Of a DNA stretch of 63,528 nt, positions 25,132-33,631 are shown piece after piece; within the stretch, counting starts at the first letter, position 1; every line of letters starts with the position of its first letter. Made by a program: the position numbers and the translations under genes. Origin of the DNA: an uncultured Mycoplasmatota bacterium (GTDB lineage: Bacteria; Bacillota_I; Bacilli_A; RF39; UBA660); assembly GCA_900546245.1 (NCBI GenBank), contig URBY01000002.1, forward strand, positions 1 to 63,528, given 5' to 3'. The notes under the pieces are model-generated. The model was not told the DNA's origin and did not search any database. It worked only from the letters and a program-made list of their open reading frames with translations.

Positions 25132-26109
25132 TTAAAATTCAAAATATTTATTTTTAGCTTTATCATTACATTCTTTTCCACTTGAAAATGATAAATTTAA
25201 GAAAACTTCATCTAAAATATTTATATTTTCGTTATTAAATAAAACCATATTAACTTTATTAATCATATTTAAAGCATTATTAATGGCATCATTATATAAA
25301 TCTATAAATGATTCTGTGTGAGTTTCTTCATTATATCTTGGATGACACCACTTTTTATGATTTAAATTTAAATAATAATCATTATTATTAAGTTTATATG
25401 AATAAGATACAGGATAAAAATCTTTTATACTTCTTGGGTGTAATTTATCAAAAAGCTTATAAATAAATGCTTTTATACCAAAATGATCATATCTAAGTAG
25501 TCTATATGAATGTTTCATATTAAATAACCCTTGCTTAAAATAAAATGATAATTTATTAAATCCGTAAGTGTTACTAAATGAATAATCAATCATATTAGAT
25601 AAATCCTTTGATATTTTATTATAGTTGAAACAAAATTTTTGAATTTTAAATTTTCTTGGATTAATATTTTCATTTTTATTAATCATATATGCATCAATAT
25701 AACTTTCAATATCACTATGTTTTGAATTATATTTATATGTATCTTTTTTCTTTTTATCAAATATGCCACCTTTATATATAACATATGGATGTACCTTAGT
25801 ATCAAGGGCATAATGCATAATATATCCATATAAAAATGATATAAGTTCATCATTATTTTCTAAGTGATTATTTTTAATATATGAAACCATATTAATAAAT
25901 AAATTTTTAGTATTATGTTTATGTACATAGTTGCCTATTTTATTTACTTTCTTATGATTAAAAAGATTAGTTGAAAAAAATAAAATATCAGGTCCCTGTG
26001 CATATGTTTTTAAGTTTTCTTTATAGTTTTTAAATCTATTATGTAAATTTTCATCAAATTTATTATATACATCTATTGCAAAATAAGCATGTGTAATTGT
26101 TCCTGCCAT
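25132..26109 (-). CDS. Zinc-dependent phospholipase C-like protein
   Basis: A 325-residue all-helical protein of the zinc-dependent phospholipase C/S1-P1 type. Conserved polar residues fit the metal site: THAYFA at the N-terminus, QGPDILFF, an isolated HKHN, and YGYIMHYALDTKVHPY around residue 110. The true N-terminus MAGTITHAYF places the first His close to the start, as in cytoplasmic Bacillota homologues; there is no signal peptide. Substrate unknown. A proper ribosome binding site (AGGGTGA) precedes the start. Divergent from parA, with about 190 bases between. Confidence 0.8.
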   Translation of the reverse strand: MAGTITHAYFAIDVYNKFDENLHNRFKNYKENLKTYAQGPDILFFSTNLFNHKKVNKIGNYVHKHNTKNLFINMVSYIKNNHLENNDELISFLYGYIMHYALDTKVHPYVIYKGGIFDKKKKDTYKYNSKHSDIESYIDAYMINKNENINPRKFKIQKFCFNYNKISKDLSNMIDYSFSNTYGFNKLSFYFKQGLFNMKHSYRLLRYDHFGIKAFIYKLFDKLHPRSIKDFYPVSYSYKLNNNDYYLNLNHKKWCHPRYNEETHTESFIDLYNDAINNALNMINKVNMVLFNNENINILDEVFLNLSFSSGKECNDKAKNKYFEF

Positions 26110-26302
26110 TTAACTTCACCCTAATATGATTATAACATATTGCCTAGAAGATTAATAATTTTTTATTGTACTTATTGGTCAAAAATTAATTGTAAATATA
26201 AAGATTCTAAATAAATTATGAATTTTGTTCTCTAGATATTTAAAAATTTGTTATTTTCTGCTAAAATAGAATAAGTGATAAATAATTAAGGATGTGTTTT
26301 AG

Positions 26303-27085
26303 ATGGGAAAGATTATATCATTAGTAAATCAAAAAGGTGGCGTAGGTAAAACAACTACAAGTATAAATTTAGCTGCATCTTTAGGAATATTAGGTAAAAA
26401 GACTTTATTAGTTGATTTAGATCCACAGGGTAATACAACAACTGGTGTGGGTGTTGAAAAAGGTGGGTTAAAGATAACTCTTTATGAAGCATTAATGAAT
26501 GAAGTTGAACCTAGTAAATCTGTTAAGAAAACTAAATTTAAAAATCTAGATTTAATTCCATCTTCAATGAAACTTGCTGGTATAGAAATTGATTTTATAG
26601 ATAAGCAACACGTTGATCCTAGTTTTCAAAAGGGATCACAATTAAAAAGAGTATTATATGAAATCAGAGATAATTATGATTATATATTAATTGATTGTCC
26701 ACCATCACTTGGAATACTAACAATCAATGCTTTAACAGCATCAGATTCAGTATTAATTCCAGTGCAATGTGAGTATTTTGCACTAGAAGGAATAATGCAA
26801 CTTTTAAATACAATAACACAGGCAAGAAAAAGTCTAAATCCAAATCTTGAAATAGAAGGTGTTGTTTTAACAATGCTTGATTCAAGAACAAACTTAGGAC
26901 TTGAGGTTGTTGAAAATGTAAGAGGATTCTTTAGAGAAAGAGTTTATGACACAATAATACCAAGACTTATAAGATTAACAGAGGCACCAAGTCATGGTAA
27001 ACCAATCGCAAATTATGATCCTACAAGTAGAGGAACAGAAGCATATATAAATTTGGCAAAGGAGGTTATTGCTAGAAATGAATGA
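26303..27085 (+). CDS. parA: Chromosome partitioning ATPase ParA/Soj
   Basis: A deviant Walker ATPase that works with ParB in origin segregation and DnaA control. The product has 260 residues. It has KGGVGKTT with the signature lysine near residue 10, switch I DLDPQGN and Walker B LIDCPPSLG. The start follows AGGATG at a somewhat long distance. It overlaps parB by 8 bases. The location beside ychF, rpsF-ssb-rpsR and dnaB indicates the neighbourhood of the replication origin. Confidence 0.97.
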   Translation: MGKIISLVNQKGGVGKTTTSINLAASLGILGKKTLLVDLDPQGNTTTGVGVEKGGLKITLYEALMNEVEPSKSVKKTKFKNLDLIPSSMKLAGIEIDFIDKQHVDPSFQKGSQLKRVLYEIRDNYDYILIDCPPSLGILTINALTASDSVLIPVQCEYFALEGIMQLLNTITQARKSLNPNLEIEGVVLTMLDSRTNLGLEVVENVRGFFRERVYDTIIPRLIRLTEAPSHGKPIANYDPTSRGTEAYINLAKEVIARNE

Positions 27086-27956
27086 TAAGAGAAAAGCCTT
27101 AGGAAGAGGTTTAGAACAATTATTTAATGATGAAGGTTTAAACTTTGATACAATAGAAAATTCAATTATAGAAGAAGCAAAAACAAATGATCAAATAGTA
27201 GAAATTAATTTAAGTGAGTTAAGAGCTAACCCATATCAACCTAGAAAAAACTTTGATGAAGAAGCATTAAATGAACTAGCATCATCAATTAAAGAACATG
27301 GTGTATTTCAACCTATTATCGTAAAAAAGAGTATAAAAGGTTATGAAATAATAGCAGGTGAAAGAAGATTTAGAGCATCTAAATTAGCTGGAATGCAAAC
27401 TATACCTGCGATAGTAAAAGATTTTTCAGATGAAGAAATGATGCAGATTGCATTACTTGAAAACTTACAAAGAGAAAATTTAACTTCAATAGAAGAAGCA
27501 AAAGCATATAAATCAATAATTGAATCTATGAATATTACTCAAGATGAACTTGCTAAAAAGGTTGGAAAAAGTAGAAGTCACATAACAAATATACTTGGTT
27601 TATTAAAACTTCCAGCTTCAGTACAAGATATGGTTTTATATAATAAATTATCAATGGGACATGCTAGAGTACTTAGTAAATTAGATGATCCAAAAATAGC
27701 AGAAGATTTAGCACAAAGAGTAATTACTGAAGACTTAAGCGTTAGAAAATTAGAAAGTATAGTATATGATAATGAAGAAAAAGAAGTAAAGACTAAAAAA
27801 AGTTCAAATAATGAATACAAATATATGGAAAATTTCTTAAAAGAAAAACTTGGAACAAATGTAAAAATAAATAATAATAAAATATCAATTAAATTTTCAA
27901 ATGTACAAGATTTAAATAGAATTTTAGAAATAATGAATATTGATATTAATGAATAA
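27078..27956 (+). CDS. parB: Chromosome partitioning protein ParB/Spo0J
   Basis: Binds parS, spreads as a CTP-dependent clamp and loads SMC. The product is about 292 residues. The start is taken as the ATG at 27078, 12 bases after GGAGG; a TTG at 27069 is closer but only 3 bases away. The N-terminal KALGRGLEQLF interacts with ParA. The CTPase motif GERRFRASKLAG, the NLQRENL segment and a helix-turn-helix (TQDELAKKVGKSRSHITN) follow, and a C-terminal dimer domain closes it. I did not find a parS palindrome in the window. Confidence 0.97.
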   Translation: MNDKRKALGRGLEQLFNDEGLNFDTIENSIIEEAKTNDQIVEINLSELRANPYQPRKNFDEEALNELASSIKEHGVFQPIIVKKSIKGYEIIAGERRFRASKLAGMQTIPAIVKDFSDEEMMQIALLENLQRENLTSIEEAKAYKSIIESMNITQDELAKKVGKSRSHITNILGLLKLPASVQDMVLYNKLSMGHARVLSKLDDPKIAEDLAQRVITEDLSVRKLESIVYDNEEKEVKTKKSSNNEYKYMENFLKEKLGTNVKINNNKISIKFSNVQDLNRILEIMNIDINE

Positions 27957-27968
27957 TAGGAGGCAAAT

Positions 27969-28775
27969 ATGACTATATTTGGAATAGAAATATCTGATAA
28001 GATATATTTACCTATTTTTATTGTATTAGGTGCTTATGTACTTGATATGATTATTAACAAAATATTAAGTTTAAGAATAGTTATTAATAAGAATTTAACT
28101 AAACATGAACAAAGAAGTAGAGAAACAGTACTTATGATGTGTAAAAACATTATTAAAGTATTAATTGCAATTGTTGCTATATTATATATACTTCAGGTAT
28201 ATGGTGTAAATACTAGTGCGTTAGTTGCAGGAGTAGGGGCATTCAGTTTAGTTATTGGTCTTGCTTTTCAAGATGTATTAAAAGACTTACTTGTAGGAGC
28301 AACTATAATACTTGAAAGTCAATTTGCAATAGGTGAAATAGTTGAAATAAATGGTTTTAAAGGTGAAGTTATATCATTAACACTTAAAACAACTAGATTA
28401 AAGTCATATAAAGGTGAAGTAAAAATAATTGCTAATAGAAATATTGGTGAAATAACTAATTATAGTTTAGATAATGTACTTGTTAGAGTAATTGCATCTG
28501 TTTCATATGAATCAGATAATAAAAAGGTAGAAAAAGTATTAAATGAATTAATAGAAAAGTTAAATACAAGCATACCTGAACTTAAAAGTAAGATAACTAT
28601 TGAAGGAATAGATTCATTATCAGATTCATCAGTAGATTATTTGCTTACAACAAAATCATCTGTTAAAAATGAATTTGTTGTAAAAAGAAAGATATTAAAA
28701 GAAATAAAAAATGCATTTGATCAAAATGGTATTGAAATACCATATCCACAATTAGAGGTACACAATGAAAAATGA
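27969..28775 (+). CDS. Small-conductance mechanosensitive channel (MscS family)
   Basis: Releases ions and solutes on hypoosmotic stress. The product has 268 residues with three membrane helices. The third is the Gly/Ala-rich pore helix, here VAGVGAFSLVIGLAFQDVLKDLLVG, and the MscS beta domain follows (GEIVEINGFKGEV). A C-terminal alpha/beta domain ends the protein. AGGAGG precedes the start. It is the next gene after parB, the position of the YkuT-like homologue in several Bacilli, and overlaps the DUF951 gene by 11 bases. Confidence 0.92.
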   Translation: MTIFGIEISDKIYLPIFIVLGAYVLDMIINKILSLRIVINKNLTKHEQRSRETVLMMCKNIIKVLIAIVAILYILQVYGVNTSALVAGVGAFSLVIGLAFQDVLKDLLVGATIILESQFAIGEIVEINGFKGEVISLTLKTTRLKSYKGEVKIIANRNIGEITNYSLDNVLVRVIASVSYESDNKKVEKVLNELIEKLNTSIPELKSKITIEGIDSLSDSSVDYLLTTKSSVKNEFVVKRKILKEIKNAFDQNGIEIPYPQLEVHNEK

Positions 28776-28950
28776 GTATAATGTAGGAACAAAGGTAATA
28801 ATGAAGAAGGGGCATCCATGTGGAACTAACCTTTGGGAAATTACTAGAGTTGGTGTTGATATAAAATTAAAATGTATAAATTGTGGAAGAATGATAATGA
28901 TGCCTAGATATGAATTTAATAAAAAGATAAAAAAAATAGTGGAGGATTAA
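28765..28950 (+). CDS. DUF951 family protein (YyzM-like)
   Basis: A 61-residue protein with the family pattern VGTKVIMKKGHPCGTNLWEI, then LKCINCGRMIMMPR. Two cysteines of the CxxC form plus the upstream GHPCG cysteine could bind zinc. Homologues sit beside parB or ychF across Bacillota but have no proven role; RNA or nucleic-acid binding has been supposed from the basic zinc-ribbon look. The start overlaps mscS, with AGAGGT upstream, so translation is coupled. Confidence 0.9.
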   Translation: MKNEYNVGTKVIMKKGHPCGTNLWEITRVGVDIKLKCINCGRMIMMPRYEFNKKIKKIVED

Positions 28951-28951
28951 T

Positions 28952-30463
28952 ATGGATAGAGAAAAGAAAAAATTTCAAGTACATCCAGTTTGGTTTTTCT
29001 TAGTACTAATTGTTATTACAGTTGTATTAAGTGCTCTTTTGTCTTTATTTAATTTTCAAGGAACTCAAACTGATGTATCATTAGGTTCATCTTCAACATC
29101 TGTCTTAACAGTAAAGTCCTTGCTTAGTTATGAAGGCATAAAGTATATGTTTTCTGAAAGTATAAATAACTTTCTAAAATTTGTACCACTTGGTACATTA
29201 ATAGTAGGATTACTTGGTGTTGGTCTAATGATAAAGACAGGATTATTAAAATCTTTATTTAGTAAATTAAATAAGATAATACCTAGAAAAACTATGTTTT
29301 TTATATTTTCATTATTATGCATTATAATGGGTTTTAGTACAGACTTATCGTTTGTTATAATGATACCTATCGCTGCAATATTATTTACTGAATATAAAAG
29401 AAGTCAGGTAGTTGGTATGACAATGGCATTTGCAAGTGTCGCAGCAGGAGCAAATATAAATATTTTCATTACGTCAATTGATTATAGTTTAATAGAACTT
29501 GCTAAATCATCTGTTAATATGGTTGATCCAAATTATACATATGGTTATTCTGGAAATTTATTTTTTGTTGTTATATCAAGTTTATTATTAGCATTATTAA
29601 TTTCTATTATGACTGAAATAATTGCTAGAAGAAAACCTGTTAGAATTGGTTCAGAAGAAATAGAACTTAATGAAAAATTAGATAAAAGGGCATTTAAAAA
29701 GGCATTAATAGCTTTTATAATAATGTTTGTTTTACTTGTGTATGCAATCATACCTAAATTACCTTTATCAGGAGCATTACTTGATTCATCACAATCAATA
29801 TATGTAAATAAGTTATTTGGAGCAAATTCTCCATTTGTAAATGGTATTTTATATATTACATCATTAATGTTTATTATTTGTTCTATTATATATGGTACAG
29901 TAACAAAACAAATAAAAACTGGGAAAGATATAATTAAGTATTTGTCAAGTAGTTTAAATGGTCTTGGTGAAATGATTTTATTAATATTTGTATCATCACA
30001 ATTTATTTCATTATTTAAATATACTAATATAGGAAATGTAGTTACTGTAAATTTATTTAATATGGTTGCAGGAATAAAGCCTTCATTTGTAATACTTATA
30101 TTACTTTCATTTGTAGTAGTAGCAATTTCCAATATCTTTGTTCCATCACTATCAACAAAGTGGACATTATTTGTACCAAAGATGATACCACTATTTATGA
30201 AATCTAATATTACACCAGAATTTACAGGAGCAATTTTTAGATTAGCATCTTCTGTAACAAATTTAATATCACCAATATATTCATATTTTGTTATATTTTT
30301 AGGTTTTATTGGTTTATACAGTAAATCAGATTTTACAATAGGAAAATGTTACAAAATGATATTCCCATATTTTATTGCAATATTAATTTTATGGTTATTT
30401 ATTATATTTGGTTGGTATGTATTAAAGGCACCTATTGGTCCAAATGTATTTCCAACAATATAA
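28952..30463 (+). CDS. AbgT family transporter
   Basis: An inner-membrane carrier of the AbgT family, whose members take up p-aminobenzoyl-glutamate or export antimetabolites such as sulfonamides. The product has 503 residues and about 10-12 helices. Family features are the cytoplasmic N-terminus HPVWFF, the VPLGTLIVGLLGVGLMIKTGL block, FSTDLSFVIMIPIAA and NIFVPSLSTKWTLFVPKMIP. GGAGG precedes the start, one base after DUF951, so it belongs to the par operon transcript. The substrate is unknown. Confidence 0.88.
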   Translation: MDREKKKFQVHPVWFFLVLIVITVVLSALLSLFNFQGTQTDVSLGSSSTSVLTVKSLLSYEGIKYMFSESINNFLKFVPLGTLIVGLLGVGLMIKTGLLKSLFSKLNKIIPRKTMFFIFSLLCIIMGFSTDLSFVIMIPIAAILFTEYKRSQVVGMTMAFASVAAGANINIFITSIDYSLIELAKSSVNMVDPNYTYGYSGNLFFVVISSLLLALLISIMTEIIARRKPVRIGSEEIELNEKLDKRAFKKALIAFIIMFVLLVYAIIPKLPLSGALLDSSQSIYVNKLFGANSPFVNGILYITSLMFIICSIIYGTVTKQIKTGKDIIKYLSSSLNGLGEMILLIFVSSQFISLFKYTNIGNVVTVNLFNMVAGIKPSFVILILLSFVVVAISNIFVPSLSTKWTLFVPKMIPLFMKSNITPEFTGAIFRLASSVTNLISPIYSYFVIFLGFIGLYSKSDFTIGKCYKMIFPYFIAILILWLFIIFGWYVLKAPIGPNVFPTI

Positions 30464-30533
30464 AATATTTAAGAATTTACTTAAATATTTTTTTTATATA
30501 TGTTATACTATTAAGGAAGAAAGAGGTAATAGT

Positions 30534-31631
30534 ATGAGTTTAAAGGCAGGAATAGTAGGTCTTCCAAATGTAGGAAAGTCTACATTATTTAATGCAATTA
30601 CAAAGAAAAATATATTAGCAGCAAATTATCCATTTGCAACAATTGATCCAAATGTTGGTGTCGTTGTTGTTCCAGATAAAAGATTAGAAGTATTAGAAGA
30701 AATGGTTACACCAGAAAATGTTGTACCAACTTCGTTTGAATTTACTGATATTGCAGGTTTAGTTAAAGGAGCATCAAAAGGTGAAGGTTTAGGTAATAAA
30801 TTTTTATCACACATAAGAGAAGTAGATGCTATATGTGAAGTAGTAAGATGTTTTGATGATGCAAATATCACTCACGTTGAAGGTAGTACTGATCCAATAA
30901 GAGATATCGATATAATAAATCTAGAATTAATATTTGCAGATTTAGAAGTAATTAATTCAAGAATTGGTAGAATAGAAAAAAAGGCTATATCAACAAAAGA
31001 TAAAGATGCATTATTTGAGCTTGTATTAATGAAAAAAATAAAGGATGCCTTAGAAAAAGATATTCCAGCAAGAAGACTAGAATATACTGAAGATGAAGAA
31101 AAAGTTATAAAATCATTTAATTTATTAACTAAAAAACCAGTAATATATGTTGCTAACGTACTTGAAAATGAAATAAATGAAGAAAACGATTATGTAAAAA
31201 AAGTAAGAGAATATGCTTCGAAAGAAGGATCAGAAGTAATTACATTATGTGCTAAAATGGAAAGTGAACTTAGTGAACTTAATTATGAAGATAAATTATT
31301 ATTCTTAGAAGAACTTGGAATAAAAGAAAGTGGTCTTGATAAACTTATAAGAGCAGCATATTCATTATTAGGGCTTGCTACATTCTTTACTGCTGGACCT
31401 AAAGAAGTAAAGGCTTGGACTTTTAAAAAAGGTATGAAAGCACCAGCATGTGCAGGTATAATCCACAGTGATTTTGAAAGAGGATTCATAAAAGCAGAAG
31501 TTATTTCTTTTGAAGATTATAAAACATATGGTGGAGAAAAAGGTGCAAAAGAAAATGGTAAATTAAGACTTGAAGGAAAAGAGTATGTAATGCAAGATGG
31601 AGATATTTGCGTATTTAGATTTAATGTATAA
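30534..31631 (+). CDS. ychF: Ribosome-associated ATPase YchF/OLA1
   Basis: An Obg-family P-loop protein that prefers ATP and binds ribosomes. The product has 365 residues. GLPNVGKST begins at residue 8, FTDIAGLVKGASKGEGLGN is switch II, and a coiled-coil and a C-terminal TGS domain (KAWTFKKGMKAPACAGIIH) follow. The start at 30534 is set by AGAGGT; the open frame upstream has no support. A -10 (TATACT) lies about 30 bases before the start. Confidence 0.97.
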   Translation: MSLKAGIVGLPNVGKSTLFNAITKKNILAANYPFATIDPNVGVVVVPDKRLEVLEEMVTPENVVPTSFEFTDIAGLVKGASKGEGLGNKFLSHIREVDAICEVVRCFDDANITHVEGSTDPIRDIDIINLELIFADLEVINSRIGRIEKKAISTKDKDALFELVLMKKIKDALEKDIPARRLEYTEDEEKVIKSFNLLTKKPVIYVANVLENEINEENDYVKKVREYASKEGSEVITLCAKMESELSELNYEDKLLFLEELGIKESGLDKLIRAAYSLLGLATFFTAGPKEVKAWTFKKGMKAPACAGIIHSDFERGFIKAEVISFEDYKTYGGEKGAKENGKLRLEGKEYVMQDGDICVFRFNV

Positions 31632-31635
31632 TAAA

Positions 31636-31668
31636 AGAGGATTTTTTTAATTAAAATCCTCCTTTTTT
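31636..31668. terminator. Bidirectional terminator after ychF
   Basis: An 8-bp stem (AGGATTTT with AAAATCCT) is followed by CCTTTTTT. It also overlaps the end of the convergent small membrane protein gene. Confidence 0.85.
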
Positions 31669-31905
31669 CTTAACATATATCCAAGTACCACCTGATATAA
31701 ATAATAAACTAAATATTGATATATAAGCATAAGTGCTACTTCTTTTTATATCATCAATTCTTGTATCTTTATACTCAGGTATGTCAATTCCATCATATTG
31801 ATTATTTGTTTCCATTTCTTTATCTTGAACTAATGAAAGCATAATTGTTATTATAATAGGAATTAAAAGTAAAAAAATTGTATATTTTAAAGCTTTTTTC
31901 TTCAT
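31651..31905 (-). CDS. Small two-helix membrane protein of unknown function
   Basis: An 84-residue protein, not recognised. A basic N-terminus and a hydrophobic helix (about 8-24), a polar loop of about 35 residues rich in Asp (YDGIDIPEYKD), and a second helix (about 60-77) ending KKKGGF. By the positive-inside rule both ends are cytoplasmic. AGGATGAT lies before the start. It stands alone on the minus strand between ychF and rpsF. Confidence 0.65.
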   Translation of the reverse strand: MKKKALKYTIFLLLIPIIITIMLSLVQDKEMETNNQYDGIDIPEYKDTRIDDIKRSSTYAYISIFSLLFISGGTWIYVKKKGGF

Positions 31906-31976
31906 AATATCATCCTTAACTATCTAAAAGTATATCATTATACTTTATTTTATGCAAGATAATAAAAGAAAAAGCA

Positions 31977-32072
31977 TTTACTTTTTAAAATTTCTTTGTT
32001 ATAATACTTTTGCGAGTAATTATTTACTCTCTGCCTATATTTTATAGGCCATTAGTCCAAAGGGAGGTGTAA
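31977..32072 (+). promoter_or_regulatory. rpsF-ssb-rpsR promoter and structured leader
   Basis: TTTACT (31977-31982), a 17-base spacer and TATAAT (32000-32005) make the promoter. The leader has two perfect hairpins: GAGTAA/TTACTC (32014-32029) and GCCTATA/TATAGGC (32033-32049). Both lie before the strong AGGGAGGTG site. S6 with S18 regulates its own operon through a leader RNA in many bacteria, so the same is plausible here, but I do not see a clear match to the published S6:S18 motif. Confidence 0.6.
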
Positions 32073-32075
32073 GAA

Positions 32076-32360
32076 ATGAAATATGAAATTTTATTCATTG
32101 TTAGACCAGATTTAGAAGAAAACGCTATTAAAGATGTTTTTAAAAAGTTTGAAACAATTTTAGTAGATAATGGAGCTAAAGTATTAAGCTCAAAAGAATT
32201 AGGTCAGAAAGAATTAGCTTATGAAATAAATAAACATAAAACTGGATATTATTTCTTAATTAATGTTGAGTCAGATGCTGAAGCAATTAAAGAATTTGAC
32301 AGATTAGCAACAATTAGTGAAGAATTATTACGTCATATTATTATAAAATTAGATAAATAA
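32076..32360 (+). CDS. rpsF: 30S ribosomal protein S6
   Basis: S6 forms a heterodimer with S18 on the 30S platform. The product has 94 residues of the usual ferredoxin-like fold, with MKYEILFIVRPDL at the start, a QKELAYEINKHKTGYYFL core and a C-terminal LLRHIIIKLDK. AGGGAGGTG precedes the start. First gene of the canonical rpsF-ssb-rpsR operon. Confidence 0.98.
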   Translation: MKYEILFIVRPDLEENAIKDVFKKFETILVDNGAKVLSSKELGQKELAYEINKHKTGYYFLINVESDAEAIKEFDRLATISEELLRHIIIKLDK

Positions 32361-32378
32361 TTGGGAAGTAGGTGCTTT

Positions 32379-32837
32379 ATGAATAAAGTAGTATTAATAG
32401 GAAGATTAACAAGGGATCCAGAACTTAGATATACAAGTTCAAATATTCCAAGTGCAAGATTTTCGTTAGCTGTAGATAGACCATTTACAAGTCAAAGTGG
32501 TGAAAGAGAAACAGATTTTATTAACATAGTTGTTTGGAGAAAACAAGCAGAAAATGTTAAAAAATATATTACAAAAGGAAGCTTAGTTGCAGTTGAAGGA
32601 AGAATTCAAACTGGTAGTTATGAAAAAGATGGTCAAAGAGTATATACAACAGATGTTGTTGCTGATAACGTTCAATTCTTAGAATCAAAAGCACAATCAC
32701 AAAATAGACCTGTTGAAGACTCTGTAACACCAGCAGATTTTGCAAATGATAGTGTAAAACCTACTGACATGAATGAAGAAGTATTTGCTGATTTTGGTGA
32801 TTCAATCGAAATTAGTGACGACGATATAGCATTTTAA
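32379..32837 (+). CDS. ssb: Single-stranded DNA-binding protein
   Basis: Coats single-stranded DNA and recruits repair and replication proteins. The product has 152 residues. An N-terminal OB fold begins MNKVVLIGRLTRDPELRYT, with FINIVVWRKQAENV inside. A flexible linker follows, then the acidic tip DDDIAF, which differs from the usual DDDIPF only at one residue and binds partner proteins. The ATG at 32379 is used with GTAGGTG before it; the frame opens 18 bases earlier with a TTG that lacks a ribosome site. Confidence 0.97.
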   Translation: MNKVVLIGRLTRDPELRYTSSNIPSARFSLAVDRPFTSQSGERETDFINIVVWRKQAENVKKYITKGSLVAVEGRIQTGSYEKDGQRVYTTDVVADNVQFLESKAQSQNRPVEDSVTPADFANDSVKPTDMNEEVFADFGDSIEISDDDIAF

Positions 32838-32860
32838 TAAAAGAAAAGGAGGTATAAGCC

Positions 32861-33076
32861 TTGGCTGAATTTAGAAGAAAAAGAAGAAAAGTATGTCAAT
32901 TATGCGCTGGTAAAGAATTAGATTACAAAAACGCAGATGACTTACGTAAATATATTAATGAAAAAGGTAAAATTTTACCAAGAAGAGTTACTGGAACATG
33001 TGCTAAACACCAAAGAATAGTAGCAACTCAAATTAAAAGAGCAAGAATGATGGCAATATTACCATTTACTAAATAG
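32861..33076 (+). CDS. rpsR: 30S ribosomal protein S18, cysteine-containing form
   Basis: The 71-residue product starts at a TTG after AGGAGG; the next residues AEFRRKRRK fit the family. It has CQLC near residue 12 and a later Cys in GTCAKHQR, so it is the zinc-binding version of S18. The basic HQRIVATQIKRARMMAILP core contacts 16S rRNA. Third gene of the rpsF operon. Confidence 0.96.
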   Translation: MAEFRRKRRKVCQLCAGKELDYKNADDLRKYINEKGKILPRRVTGTCAKHQRIVATQIKRARMMAILPFTK

Positions 33077-33102
33077 TTTTGATTATTCAAGACTATTTTT
33101 TT
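33073..33102 (+). terminator. Terminator after rpsR
   Basis: AATAGTTTTG pairs with CAAGACTATT (one G-U pair), overlapping the rpsR stop, and seven or more Ts follow. Confidence 0.8.
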
Positions 33103-33183
33103 ATTACTATTTGTACTGACATAATGTTCAAAATGTTGTATAATATAATTACTTATGTGTTGTTTAGAAAGAAGGTTATATTT

Positions 33184-33627
33184 ATGAAAGTTATATTTTT
33201 AAAAGATGTAAAGGGACAAGGAAAAAAAGATGAGGTTAAAGAAGTTAAAGATGGTTATGCAGAAAACTTTTTAATAAAGAATGGATATGCAATTAAATAT
33301 AGCTCAAGAAGTAGTGAAATACTTGATAGACAATTAACAGATAGAAAAAATAAAGAAAATGAACTTATAAAAGAATGCGAAAAAATAAAGACATCTTTAG
33401 AAAAGATGGAATTAGAATTTAAAGTAAAAACAGGTAAACAAGATAAAGTATTTGGATCTATTTCATCAAAACAAATTTCAGATGAATTATCTAAAAAAGG
33501 TTATAATGTTGATAAGAAAAAAATAGTTATTAATGAAAATATTAATACACTTGGTACATATGTTGTAACAATTAATTTACATGCAAAAGTAGTAGCAACT
33601 TTAAAAATCAAATTAATTAAGGAGTAA
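33184..33627 (+). CDS. rplI: 50S ribosomal protein L9
   Basis: L9 binds near the L1 stalk and helps maintain reading frame. The product has 147 residues: N-terminal domain MKVIFLKDVKGQGKKDEV with GYAENFLI, a long connecting helix, and a C-terminal domain with VFGSISSKQI. I start at 33184 behind GAAGGT; the frame is open for a further 105 bases without homology. A -10 box (TATAAT, near 33139) lies in the gap. In many Bacilli gdpP lies directly before rplI; it is not here. Confidence 0.97.
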   Translation: MKVIFLKDVKGQGKKDEVKEVKDGYAENFLIKNGYAIKYSSRSSEILDRQLTDRKNKENELIKECEKIKTSLEKMELEFKVKTGKQDKVFGSISSKQISDELSKKGYNVDKKKIVINENINTLGTYVVTINLHAKVVATLKIKLIKE

Positions 33628-33631
33628 GAAA

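Noticed and set aside
26110..26302. Possible oriC or parS in the gap before parA
   Set aside because: No DnaA-box cluster (TTATCCACA) and no TGTTTCACGTGAAACA-type palindrome; only AT-rich DNA.
29545..30132. 195-codon minus-strand frame inside the AbgT gene
   Set aside because: Antisense to membrane helices; Ile/Asn/Thr-rich, no start signals.
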